Source: JAAZKV01 sp041659525
GTDB lineage: Archaea; Iainarchaeota; Iainarchaeia; Iainarchaeales; JAAZKV01
Length of the DNA stretch: 64,000 nt
Assembly (NCBI GenBank): GCA_041659525.1
Contig: JBAZYC010000001.1
Coordinates: 434,001-498,000, forward strand
Direction of reading: 5' to 3'
This document shows positions 8,545 to 16,943 of the stretch, in pieces. The notes under the pieces are model-generated. The model ran no database searches, was not told where the DNA came from, and worked only from the letters and a program-made list of their open reading frames with translations. A program made the position numbers and the translations under genes. Positions within the stretch are counted from its first letter, which is position 1, and each line of letters opens with the position of its first letter.

Positions 8545-9990
8545 TTAATCAAACTTAATTTGTTCTGAAAACTTTTCTTCAAGTAACTTAAGGAATTCAT
8601 TTATTTTGTCAGAAGGTATTTTTGCACCAGCGGCAATTCTGTGCCCTCCCCCTTCTACACCAGGAATTATTGAAGAAATTTCTTTTAGAGCGCCCCCAAT
8701 ATTTAGTCCTTTTCTTACTAGCGTGCTTGTTCCTCTCCCACTTGCTTTGAGAGTCCCATCTTTGTTTTTTGCTAGTGCAATAATTGGTTTGTTTTCTTGA
8801 ATAATTGATCCGTAAAGCATTCCTGCTATTATACCTACAATGGATTCATCAATTGTTTCGCCTGCATCAAAAAAATAAAAACTTTTTCTTTCTTCGATCC
8901 CGTGTTCTTGAATAAATTGAATCCCTCTTCGTAAATTATCTCGATGTTGGTCCATTAAATTAAGTGCTTCATAGTAACCATCTTTTCTATCCCCCATGCA
9001 AACGGTAAGTGCAATATCTGAACGCTTATTTCTCCCACATGCATTTAGAAGTGTTGCAAATTCTTTTCCATCACTCAAGGGACTATGAGGATCTTCTTTT
9101 GTGAAAGTATAAACATCCCCTACTAATTCTTTTATTTTCCACTCAGCTACATTGTTTTCTGCCATTAACATTATTAGCGCTGAAGTTAATTTTCTTTTAT
9201 TTTCTTCACTTAAATCAATATATGAAATCCATTTCTCTGTAAAAGGGTCTTTAAGGGGTAAATCTAACTGTGCCAAAAATGCTTTGCAATTATCCTCTTG
9301 CGCAGTTAGTCCTGGAAGAACTGGGCTTGAAGAGAATAATAAAAAAGAAACAAGAGGCCTAGAAATTCTTCCATATAATTTCAAATCTTTTTTTACTTCA
9401 ATTAATTTATTTTTTATTCCAACTTCTAAAATCTTTTGATTCATTCCAACCAACACTGAGTTTACATTAAAATCTTGCATATCTCCTAGTGCCCCAACTA
9501 CTCCTAGCACACTTAAATCAAAATTATTTTTGTTTAACTCTTGAGCAAAAAGAAAAGTTACTCCCGAACCTGAAAGCTCTGTCCCTCCATTAATCCCAAA
9601 TAAAAGCGGATTTATGTGCCACTTGTGTTCAACTATTTTTCCATCCACCACTACTGGTTGGTGGTGATCGAGTACAAAAAAATCTTCTTTAAATTCTTCA
9701 ACTAAATAATCAAGTTGCCCTGAGCCAAAATCAACAAATAAATAATTTTTTCCAAGCTCTCTTATTTGAGGAATATTTTCTTTGTATAATTGTTTAAGAC
9801 AAATATTTGTTACTTTTTTTCCTTCACGCTCTAGTGCTTTCACCGCAATTGCCCCTGAAGCACAACCATCTGCATCATGGTGGAATACTACTACAAAATC
9901 ATCTCTTTTTTTTATTTCACTAGCCATTTTGCGAATTGCATTAAAGAAAGCTTCTTCCTTTCGCTCCCCAATCGCTTCCAAGTGTTGCAT
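8545..9990 (-). CDS. DHH-DHHA1 phosphoesterase, archaeal RecJ-like
   Basis: A 481-residue protein of the DHH superfamily, which hydrolyses phosphodiester bonds with two metal ions. The DHH-domain motifs are FHHDADGCASGAIAV (I), YLFVDFGSGQ (II), FVLDHHQPV (III, the DHH signature) and GALGDMQD (IV). The C-terminal DHHA1 substrate-binding motif is GVEGGGHRIAAGAKIP. This fits the archaeal RecJ-like/GAN nucleases (single-strand or RNA 5'-3' exonuclease, some bound to GINS) or an oligonucleotide phosphatase. It lacks the long insertions of bacterial RecJ. The start is the ATG ahead of QHLEAIGERKEEAF. Confidence 0.85.
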   Translation of the reverse strand: MQHLEAIGERKEEAFFNAIRKMASEIKKRDDFVVVFHHDADGCASGAIAVKALEREGKKVTNICLKQLYKENIPQIRELGKNYLFVDFGSGQLDYLVEEFKEDFFVLDHHQPVVVDGKIVEHKWHINPLLFGINGGTELSGSGVTFLFAQELNKNNFDLSVLGVVGALGDMQDFNVNSVLVGMNQKILEVGIKNKLIEVKKDLKLYGRISRPLVSFLLFSSSPVLPGLTAQEDNCKAFLAQLDLPLKDPFTEKWISYIDLSEENKRKLTSALIMLMAENNVAEWKIKELVGDVYTFTKEDPHSPLSDGKEFATLLNACGRNKRSDIALTVCMGDRKDGYYEALNLMDQHRDNLRRGIQFIQEHGIEERKSFYFFDAGETIDESIVGIIAGMLYGSIIQENKPIIALAKNKDGTLKASGRGTSTLVRKGLNIGGALKEISSIIPGVEGGGHRIAAGAKIPSDKINEFLKLLEEKFSEQIKFD

Positions 9991-10135
9991 AAAATAATTA
10001 GAGCTCGGGATGATATAAAAATGTGAGTTAAGCTTTTTGCCACCCCTAAAAATCGAGAAGGATTTGACAAAGCCTAACCTAATTTAGACAAAACTATTTA
10101 GTAGGGATTATAAACTTTTTACCCCTAATTCTAGC

Positions 10136-11464
10136 ATGGTTTTCTCGCTTTTTGCAAAACTAATTGAAATATTCCAAGGTTTTTTTAAAAAAAGCCCTTT
10201 AGTAATTAAAACAAATATTGAACAACTCCCTATGTTAATTGAAAAAAACTTTGAATTAACTAAAGCTAACTTAGAAGATTTTTCTGCAAAAAAAATGTCT
10301 GAAGCCAAGTACCTAATAAGTAAAAGTAATAATATTTTAGGAAATATTTCAAAAAAAGAGCTTGAAGGAAAAGAAAATGAGAGATTCAATAAAGCTGCTC
10401 TTACTTCAAAGCGACAACTCGAAAACCAATTAAAGAGATTGCTTGAAAAAATTGATCCAAAGGACAGAGGGAATAATTTAGATGATGCTAGGCACTACTC
10501 AGGAGAAAGTTATGCTCTTTTGGCAAACGAAATTGTTTCATTTAGAAAAAATATTATTTATATGAGTTTTTATCTTAAAGAAGAAATGAAGGAACTTGGA
10601 GAAACTCTACAAGAAATTCTAAATATTTTTAACGAAATGAACTTAGAGTTCAAAAAATCAAATGAATTATTTGAATTTGAAAAAATAAAAGAAACTTCTG
10701 GAAAAATAATAAAGAAAAAAAAGCACTATAAAGAACTTGAAAATCAAAAACAAACTTTGTTAGAAAAACTACAAGTAAAACAAGAAAAACAAGAAGAACA
10801 AAAAACAAAACTAACTGAAAAAGCTACTGGAAAAGAAATGCAAGCAGTTAAATCGCTTGAAGAAGAAATGGTTAATTTAATGAACCAAAAACAGGACCTT
10901 AAAACAGAAATCAGTGGACTTATTCTGAGTATTGATAGACCAATGAACCGATTTAAGCAATTAGTTGATTCGGGTAGATGGAAATTACCTAATGAAGAAA
11001 AGGAAATTTTAAATCAATTTATTGTTAACCCGATTTTAGCATTAAAAAAAGATCCTAAAGCAGAATTATTCAAAAAAGTTCTTTTGGAAATCAGAAAAGC
11101 AATTGAAGATGGATCTGTTGAATTAAAAGATAAAGAAAAGGAGAAAAGACTTGCGGCTATTCAAGAGTTAATTAACTTTGATTTCTTTGGAAAAGTTTTT
11201 TGGAAAATGAATGAACTTCAAAAAAAGCAAATTGATCTAAACAAAGAACTTGAAAAAAGCGCAGCTAAAAAAGAAATAGAAAAAGATAATTCTAAAATAA
11301 AAGAAACTGATAATGAGCTTGGTGAAATCAAAAGTCAAATAGAGGAAGTAACTAATGAACAAGAGTCTGTGAAAAAAGAAATAGAAAAAGATTTAACAAT
11401 AGTAAAAGAGTTTGCTGGAAACGTACTAGGAAAAACAGTTATCTTTGAAGAAGAAGGATACTAA
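10136..11464 (+). CDS. Coiled-coil protein, unknown function
   Basis: 442 residues that are almost entirely Lys/Glu/Gln-rich helix, with long heptad stretches at about residues 180-260 (KKKHYKELENQKQTLLEKLQ) and 365-430. No signal peptide or membrane segment is obvious; the first 20 residues (VFSLFAKLIEIFQGFFKK) form an amphipathic helix that could touch a membrane. No catalytic motif is seen. A TATA-like box (TTATAAAC near 10108-10116) about 25 bp upstream predicts a leaderless mRNA beginning at this ATG. A structural or scaffold role is possible but unproven. Confidence 0.82.
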   Translation: MVFSLFAKLIEIFQGFFKKSPLVIKTNIEQLPMLIEKNFELTKANLEDFSAKKMSEAKYLISKSNNILGNISKKELEGKENERFNKAALTSKRQLENQLKRLLEKIDPKDRGNNLDDARHYSGESYALLANEIVSFRKNIIYMSFYLKEEMKELGETLQEILNIFNEMNLEFKKSNELFEFEKIKETSGKIIKKKKHYKELENQKQTLLEKLQVKQEKQEEQKTKLTEKATGKEMQAVKSLEEEMVNLMNQKQDLKTEISGLILSIDRPMNRFKQLVDSGRWKLPNEEKEILNQFIVNPILALKKDPKAELFKKVLLEIRKAIEDGSVELKDKEKEKRLAAIQELINFDFFGKVFWKMNELQKKQIDLNKELEKSAAKKEIEKDNSKIKETDNELGEIKSQIEEVTNEQESVKKEIEKDLTIVKEFAGNVLGKTVIFEEEGY

Positions 11465-11601
11465 CTTTTAACTTTGGAAAAATTCTCTTCAAAAAACCCC
11501 TTCTTTGCATAGAGTGAGTTAAATCGCCAAAATAAACCCTTTTAGCCCTTAGTAAAAAGCCCTATTTTTAAGCTTTTTTGACTAATTTATGTATAGGTAT
11601 T

Positions 11602-12186
11602 ATGTCGCTTGAAAATGAAGTTAAATTGTGCAAGTACTTGCTAGAAAAATACGCTGATATTATCAACGAGCGCGAAAAGCGAACAATTGGAGAGATTAAG
11701 TCTCTTGTTGATGGAAGCGATTTGACTGTCCAATCATTTGTAGATGATTTTAGAAGCCCTGATTATTCTTTTGAGAATGATTATGAAAAAGCACTCAAAC
11801 AAACTTTTGATTATGTAAAAAAAGAAGTTTCTTTTGTAGATGCGGATTTGAATATTAATTACTGGTTAACTCCTAGAGAGATACTTGAAGCAAAAGTTGC
11901 GGATGATGAAGATTTAGCCGTGTTTATGTGCGCTGCTTGTAAGGCCTTGGGGGATAAGACTGCTGAAGTAATTATTGCTGAGCTTGATAACTTAAAGACT
12001 CACGCGTTTGTGCTTACTCAAATTGGAGCAGATTCACTAATACTTGATCCTGCTCAAGAGCACTCTTTTGAAGAATACAAAGGGGCTAAAGTAGAGTTAA
12101 TTAAAAAATATTCTTTCCAAAAGCAAAAAATCAAGAGATTCTTGTACAGATTCAACTACGAGAAGTATGAACAATTCTTAGAGTGA
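11602..12186 (+). CDS. Transglutaminase-fold protein lacking the catalytic cysteine
   Basis: 194 residues with the core of archaeal and bacterial transglutaminase-like cysteine-protease folds: WLTPREILEAKVADDEDLAV, then KTHAFVLTQI and LILDPAQ. The family's active site is Cys-His-Asp in the pattern GDCEDxA ... HAW/FV ... LDP. Here His and Asp are kept but the Cys position is Asp (ADDEDLA), so a thiol mechanism is not possible. A cysteine pair (MCAAC) follows seven residues later and may be structural. The chosen ATG at 11602 lies about 25 bp after a TATA-like CTATTTTTAAG; the open frame extends 24 bp further 5' from a TTG. A 14-bp palindrome (12187-12200) follows the stop codon. Confidence 0.78.
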   Translation: MSLENEVKLCKYLLEKYADIINEREKRTIGEIKSLVDGSDLTVQSFVDDFRSPDYSFENDYEKALKQTFDYVKKEVSFVDADLNINYWLTPREILEAKVADDEDLAVFMCAACKALGDKTAEVIIAELDNLKTHAFVLTQIGADSLILDPAQEHSFEEYKGAKVELIKKYSFQKQKIKRFLYRFNYEKYEQFLE

Positions 12187-12275
12187 AAGAGTTAACTCTT
12201 CCTCTGCCCCCCAAGAGCCTTTTTAAATTATACTAACAAGAATTAAATCAAAGAAAACAAAATGGTGAGTACAAA

Positions 12276-12446
12276 ATGGTTGTAAAAAATAATCCAAATA
12301 AGTGCCTTTATTGCGGAGCATGCGTTGGGGTTTGCCCAGTTAGCGCAATCACTCTAAAAGACACAAGAATAGTAATAGATGAAAAGAAATGTATTTCCTG
12401 CGGAGCATGCGTAAAAATTTGCCCTGTTGGAGCAATGCAATTATAA
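12276..12446 (+). CDS. 2[4Fe-4S] ferredoxin (56 residues)
   Basis: A short protein with two complete cluster motifs, CLYCGACVGVCPVSA and CISCGACVKICPVGA, separated by the usual 20-residue linker (LKDTRIVIDEKK). Each is C-x2-C-x2-C-x3-C-P, the classic bacterial-type ferredoxin. A GGTGA Shine-Dalgarno at 12264-12268 selects the ATG at 12276; an ATG at 12262 hits a stop after seven codons. It lies 42 bp upstream of geranylgeranyl reductase on the same strand and is very probably its electron donor, as shown for methanogen reductases that need a ferredoxin. Confidence 0.93.
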   Translation: MVVKNNPNKCLYCGACVGVCPVSAITLKDTRIVIDEKKCISCGACVKICPVGAMQL

Positions 12447-12488
12447 AAATAAATGAAAATTAAATGAAATTTAAATTGGGTGGTAAAA

Positions 12489-13733
12489 ATGGCCGAAAAA
12501 GAAATTATTTATGATGCAATCATTGTTGGAGCGGGACCTAGCGGACTTGCTGCAGGGTTAGAACTTTCAAAAAACAAAGCTAATGTACTCATACTTGATA
12601 GAAAACAAGAAATCGGTTGCCCAAAAAGATGCGCTGAAGGATTGAGCAATAGATGGTTTGAAATAATGAAAATAAAACCTTCCCCTAACTGGGCTGTTCA
12701 AGAAATTAAAGGAGCAGTACTTTACGGACCTAACGGAAAAGAAGTAAAAATGAAAGGAAAAAAAATATTAGGTTATGTTCTTGAAAGAAAAATGTTTGAA
12801 AAAGACTTAGCAATTCAAGCAGTAAAACTTGGGGCAAAAATAATGCTAAAGCACCAAGTAGTAGAAGCTAGTAGAGAAAACGGAATTGTTAAATTAAAAG
12901 TTGAAGTTAATAATGAAGTAAAAGAATTTAAAGGAAAAATAATTCTTGCTTGCGATGGAATTGATTCACTTGTTGCAAGAATGATGGGACTTAATACAAA
13001 AAATAACCTCAACGACACTGATTCAGGTTACCAATACGAAATGACAGGAATTAGCGGATACGATGAAAATTGTCTGCACTTGTATTTTGGAACACAAGTT
13101 GCTCCTAGAGGATACACATGGATTTTCCCAAAAAGAGACGGAACAGCTAATGTAGGAATAGGAATTGGGGCTTATGTTTCTGCAGAAACAAAACTAACCG
13201 CAAAAGATTATCTTGACAGATGGATACAATCACAACCTGGATTAAAAGACGGTTCAATTATTGAAGTCAACGCCGGCGGAATTCCTGTCGGAGGATTTTT
13301 AACAAAAATGACTGGAGACAATTTACTTGTTGCTGGAGACGCTGGGCACATGGTTGACCCTATTCACGGTGGAGGAATTGGAATCGCAATGGAAGGAGGA
13401 AGATTATCTGCTAAGGTTGCACTAAAGGCAATTAAAGCAAATAAATTTACTGATGATTTCATTGGAACTTATACTAAAGAATGGTTTGACCTTAGGGGGA
13501 ACCAACTAAAAACAAGACTAAAAGCAAGGCACTTGCTCGAACAATTAACTGATGATGATTTCAATTACTTAGCTGAATCATTAACAATGGATGAGGCTCT
13601 AAAAATTGGAAACGGAACTCTAACAAAAGCTGAAATGGCTATTTTGTTCACAAAGAAACTCATCAAAAGACCAGGTCTTGTAAAAATCATGATGAAGTAC
13701 TTAAGCGAAGGAACTTCAGAAGCAAGATTCTAA
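12489..13733 (+). CDS. Geranylgeranyl reductase (digeranylgeranylglycerophospholipid reductase)
   Basis: FAD-dependent enzyme that saturates the double bonds of the geranylgeranyl chains of archaeal membrane lipids. 414 residues from the ATG at 12489, which is preceded by GGTGG; a GTG at 12480 is the longer alternative. Motifs: FAD Rossmann site DAIIVGAGPSGLAAGLEL, the family's conserved Cys region EIGCPKRCAEGLSNRW, LACDGIDSLVAR, the catalytic-pocket segment YxWxFP (YTWIFPKRDGTANVGIG) and the second FAD site LLVAGDAGHMVDPIHGGGIG. The ferredoxin gene directly upstream is its likely reductant. It ends at a double hairpin. Confidence 0.95.
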   Translation: MAEKEIIYDAIIVGAGPSGLAAGLELSKNKANVLILDRKQEIGCPKRCAEGLSNRWFEIMKIKPSPNWAVQEIKGAVLYGPNGKEVKMKGKKILGYVLERKMFEKDLAIQAVKLGAKIMLKHQVVEASRENGIVKLKVEVNNEVKEFKGKIILACDGIDSLVARMMGLNTKNNLNDTDSGYQYEMTGISGYDENCLHLYFGTQVAPRGYTWIFPKRDGTANVGIGIGAYVSAETKLTAKDYLDRWIQSQPGLKDGSIIEVNAGGIPVGGFLTKMTGDNLLVAGDAGHMVDPIHGGGIGIAMEGGRLSAKVALKAIKANKFTDDFIGTYTKEWFDLRGNQLKTRLKARHLLEQLTDDDFNYLAESLTMDEALKIGNGTLTKAEMAILFTKKLIKRPGLVKIMMKYLSEGTSEARF

Positions 13734-13748
13734 ATTTTAAAAAATCAA

Positions 13749-13825
13749 AAAGAGTTGGCTAACAATAAAAGCTAATTCTTTTATGCTCTTGCGTACCCAA
13801 GAGTTTAATTTTCTTCCCTTATTTT
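13749..13825 (+). terminator. Tandem hairpins with T-rich tail after geranylgeranyl reductase
   Basis: Hairpin 1: 13749-13760 pairs with 13770-13781 over 12 bp, allowing G-U pairs. Hairpin 2: CTCTTG (13786-13791) pairs with CAAGAG (13798-13803), followed by TTTAATTTTCTTCCCTTATT. The two stems follow the reductase stop codon directly and resemble intrinsic terminators. Confidence 0.5.
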
Positions 13826-13905
13826 TACTAAACCTAAGTATAAATACTGTTTAGCCTTTATTTTATTCAAAAATATGCCTACGGGCAAAAACTAAAGGTG
13901 ATTTA

Positions 13906-14607
13906 ATGATAAGAGAATGGATAGATGTAGCTTTGTTCAAGAAAACTCCTGAACAAGTAGCAAAAGAAGCAACTATGAAAGATGGGTTCATTAATGTTGT
14001 AATTGCAGCACTAATAACAGCAGTTATTACTTCAATTCTTAGTGGAATTGCACTAATTGTTAGTGGAGCTTTTGATAGCGGATTAATTGGAGCTGGAGCA
14101 GGAATTGTTGGAGCAATAATAATGTTTGTTGCATCAATAATTATGGCACCAATCGCAGCAGTAATTGTACTTGCAATCGGAGCGGGAATTGTACACTTAT
14201 TCGCTAAATTACTTGGCGGAAAAGGAAGTTATTCCTCAATGATTGGAACAATAGGTGTAATTAACGCATCAATCGCAATGACTTATATGCTAGTTCTTGC
14301 AATCATAAGCGGGTTATTAGGAATATTCGCAATAGGCCCAATAGCTTTTGTTGTTGCAATGATTACAATACCAATTGGTTTAGCACAATTTATTGCTAGT
14401 ATTGTTGAATTGTATTTAACAATCAAAGGAATAGCTGCAGTTCAAAAATTCAGTATGCTTAATGCAGCATTATCTATAATTATTCCAATGGCAATATTAT
14501 TAGTAATTGCAGTAATATTACTTGTAATAGCCGCTGTAATATTCGGTGCAGCAATTCTTACTGCCCTTGCTGGTAGTGGAATAACAGGAATGTTCGGATT
14601 AATGTAA
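13906..14607 (+). CDS. Yip1-domain membrane protein
   Basis: 233 residues, with about five to six hydrophobic helices rich in Ala, Ile and Gly after a short amphipathic N-terminus (REWIDVALFKKTPEQVAKEA). This resembles the Yip1 family: an N-terminal motif around the first 25 residues, then a helical bundle (AALITAVITSILSGIALIVSG, and so on). The function of prokaryotic Yip1 proteins is unknown. A clear GGTGA (AAAGGTGATTTAATG) precedes the start, and a TATA-like ATAAATAC lies near 13840, so the mRNA has a leader of about 45 nt. A GC-rich hairpin ends the gene. Confidence 0.8.
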   Translation: MIREWIDVALFKKTPEQVAKEATMKDGFINVVIAALITAVITSILSGIALIVSGAFDSGLIGAGAGIVGAIIMFVASIIMAPIAAVIVLAIGAGIVHLFAKLLGGKGSYSSMIGTIGVINASIAMTYMLVLAIISGLLGIFAIGPIAFVVAMITIPIGLAQFIASIVELYLTIKGIAAVQKFSMLNAALSIIIPMAILLVIAVILLVIAAVIFGAAILTALAGSGITGMFGLM

Positions 14608-14620
14608 AAACTCTTTTAGA

Positions 14621-14655
14621 TCTCACCCGCAGTGCGGGTGGGTCTTTTATTTTTA
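14621..14655 (+). terminator. GC-rich hairpin and U-run
   Basis: CACCCGC (14624-14630) pairs with GCGGGTG (14634-14640) around a 3-nt loop, extended by flanking bases, then TCTTTTATTTTT. It is a textbook bacterial-style intrinsic terminator and stands out as GC-rich in an AT-rich region. It follows the Yip1-like gene by about 15 bp. Confidence 0.7.
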
Positions 14656-14716
14656 TAATAAACTCTCTTTTTACTAGAAACTAATATTTTTATTCTATCC
14701 TTACTAAGAGTACTAT

Positions 14717-15823
14717 ATGGATCTATCACTAAGCAACCTTACACTAAAACACTTGGTTGGGGAACTCAACTTTCTTGAAAACGGATTTGTAAATAACGTT
14801 CAAACGCTTGAAAACAATTGGATGAAAATAAAAATTCATACAAAAGAATTTGGGGACAAACAGCTCATACTCACCCCCAACGCATTATTTGTTTCAAATT
14901 CATCTTTATCAGCAAAACAAAATCCTGGGGGGTTCTCTGCTCTTTTAAAAAAATACTTAAATAATCAAAGAATTTTCTCACTCAAACAATATGGAGTGGA
15001 TAGAATTATTGTTTTTGAATTTGCTGAGTTACTTATGATAATTGAACTATTTGCTAAAGGAAATATTATCCTCTGTGACAGAAATATGAAAATAATTAGA
15101 GCTATGAGAAAAGAAGAGTGGAAGGATAGAAAAGTGGGTGCTGAAGAGGAATACAAATTCCCTAGTTCAAAAGGAACTAACCCTATTGAAGAAACTGAAA
15201 AAGAGTTTGAGAAAAAAATTAAAGAGAATAGCAAAAGTTTCTTTGGAGCAACTGTGGATATCCTTAATGCTTCTCCTGCAATACTTGAATACTTGTTTGA
15301 TGAACTAAAACTTGATAAGAAAAAAGAAGCGAAAGAGGCTAGTTCAAAGGAAATTAAAGAAATATTCAAGAAAATAAAAGAAACTTACTCTTCAAAGGAA
15401 GGAAAAGTATATCTCTCTGAAAATGTCCTTTATTCTTGTGAAACAAATAAGGTTAAGGAAAAAGAGTTTGATTCTATTCAAGCTGCGCTTAATACTTTGC
15501 AACTCAATGAAGAAGTAAAAAAAGAAATTATTGTTAACGAGGGCCCTTCTAAGGATGAGAACAAAAAGAAACTCAAATATGAGAAAGATATTCAATCAAA
15601 ACTCACTCAAATAGAGGGGTTAACTATTCAAGAAAAAGAGTCTTTGGAAAAAGGAGAACTTGTTTATGTTAAATACCAAGAAATAAAGGAAATCTTTTCT
15701 GCAATAGAGAAAGGAAAAGCAAAGAAACTTCCGGAAAAAGAGATTATTGCAAAAATCAATTCAATTAAACCACTAATAAAAGAACTTGATTTTAAGAAAA
15801 ATAAAGTGGTACTGGAACTTTAG
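14717..15823 (+). CDS. RqcH/Rqc2-type NFACT-N protein, half length
   Basis: 368 residues that begin like NFACT-N (FbpA/RqcH/NEMF): MDLSLSNLTLKHLVGELNFL, then FGDKQLILTPNALFVS, VDRIIVFEF, LMIIELFAKGNIILCD and IIRAMRKEEWKDRKV. A helical, Lys/Glu-rich region (about 150-368) corresponds to the helix-hairpin-helix and coiled-coil arms. Full archaeal RqcH proteins are about 650 residues and continue with the NFACT-R RNA-binding domain. That domain is missing here, and nothing coding for it follows. RqcH binds 60S/50S-peptidyl-tRNA complexes and adds C-terminal tails. Without NFACT-R this one may bind ribosomes but act differently, or be a remnant. Confidence 0.82.
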   Translation: MDLSLSNLTLKHLVGELNFLENGFVNNVQTLENNWMKIKIHTKEFGDKQLILTPNALFVSNSSLSAKQNPGGFSALLKKYLNNQRIFSLKQYGVDRIIVFEFAELLMIIELFAKGNIILCDRNMKIIRAMRKEEWKDRKVGAEEEYKFPSSKGTNPIEETEKEFEKKIKENSKSFFGATVDILNASPAILEYLFDELKLDKKKEAKEASSKEIKEIFKKIKETYSSKEGKVYLSENVLYSCETNKVKEKEFDSIQAALNTLQLNEEVKKEIIVNEGPSKDENKKKLKYEKDIQSKLTQIEGLTIQEKESLEKGELVYVKYQEIKEIFSAIEKGKAKKLPEKEIIAKINSIKPLIKELDFKKNKVVLEL

Positions 15824-15985
15824 AGTACTTTAAAAAACTCAAGTCTCTTCTCAAGTAAAAAAAGATGCCTTGATTACTCAAGGACTAAATAATAACAGGC
15901 TTATTTGGCAAAAAGTGTTGGGCATAAAATTGCCAACCACAAACGCAGTTTTATCCGCGCTAGCGCTTGGCATTTAAGCAGAAAT

Positions 15986-16261
15986 TTATTCCTTCTTGTT
16001 CATGTCTTCTAGGATTTCTCTTTCGTCAACAATGAATACGTCACTCACTGCTGTAACTGAAGCATATGGTACTTCAATTAATTTATCTACTTTTCCTAGT
16101 TTTGACAATAGTCTTGAGTTTCTGTCTACTTCTACTACCAAGTACTCTATGTCTCCGCCAACTTCGGCAACGATTATGTCAATTAATTTGCCAACTTCGT
16201 CCCCTCTGTTAGTTATTACTCTCTTTGATGCTAATTGTCTTGCTATAGTATATTTGTACAT
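15986..16261 (-). CDS. PRC-barrel domain protein
   Basis: 91 residues forming one PRC-barrel: YTIARQLASKRVITNRGDEVGKLIDIIVAEVGGDIEYLVVEV, then KLIEVPYASVTAVSDVFIVD. PRC-barrels are small beta domains seen in RimM and in stand-alone archaeal proteins, where they may bind RNA, ribosomes or other proteins. The ATG at 16261 follows a GGTGT; an upstream start at 16270 is possible but adds only three residues. A second PRC-barrel gene is at 28990. The role of the stand-alone archaeal form is unknown. Confidence 0.87.
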   Translation of the reverse strand: MYKYTIARQLASKRVITNRGDEVGKLIDIIVAEVGGDIEYLVVEVDRNSRLLSKLGKVDKLIEVPYASVTAVSDVFIVDEREILEDMNKKE

Positions 16262-16532
16262 TTTACACACCTACAAAAATCTTTAACAGATAGAAAGTCT
16301 ATCTTATTTATAAAGGTTTCCCCAACGAAAAACAAACTAAAAACAAATTATGTAGACAGAATTATTTTTCATAAAATAAAAAATTTAGCAAGGAAAAATC
16401 ACACTAAACAAAACTAGCTTATGTATATTTACTGTTTTTCTTGGACAAACCTTAAATTTAACGAAAACCCAAAAAAATTAAATTTTTCAAAAAAACAAGT
16501 AGTTTTTTATTCTACAAAAGTGTTTGTTTTTC

Positions 16533-16877
16533 ATGTCACTAAAAAATCCTGATGATGAATATGATGAATTGGTTCCCGAAGGAAACAATTTTTTCTCAAA
16601 AAAATTTAACAAATACAAAGTTTATTTAATTCTTTTAATAATAGGAATAATCATTGGAGTAATGCTTCAATTCTTTTACATTAATCCCCTAGTAAGTCAA
16701 TTCCAAACAGGAACTGCAGAAGATTGTTTGAATTCAAAGCAACTACTAAACAAACAAATAGAATGCCTTTCAATTCTAGTTCCAGATCCTCGAACTGCAA
16801 GCGAACAATGCGCAAGCCAAGCACTAATTGAAAAATCATTAATAATTCCAAAAGACTATAATGAAGAAGCTGCTTAA
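16533..16877 (+). CDS. Small single-pass membrane protein, unknown
   Basis: 114 residues: an acidic N-terminus (SLKNPDDEYDELVPEGNNFF), one strong membrane helix at about 30-50 (VYLILLIIGIIIGVMLQFFYI) and an outer tail of about 60 residues with three Cys (AEDCLNSK, QIECLSIL, SEQCASQ). The basic residues before the helix (KKFNKYK) predict N-in, C-out topology. It lies 66 bp upstream of the giant surface protein and may be cotranscribed, although a TATA-like TTTTAATAC sits just before that gene. No family recognised. Confidence 0.78.
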   Translation: MSLKNPDDEYDELVPEGNNFFSKKFNKYKVYLILLIIGIIIGVMLQFFYINPLVSQFQTGTAEDCLNSKQLLNKQIECLSILVPDPRTASEQCASQALIEKSLIIPKDYNEEAA

Positions 16878-16943
16878 TAATTTTTGAAGACAATTGTCGA
16901 ATTTTCCTAAAAGCTTTTAATACTCCTTAGGAAAAGCTTTTTC

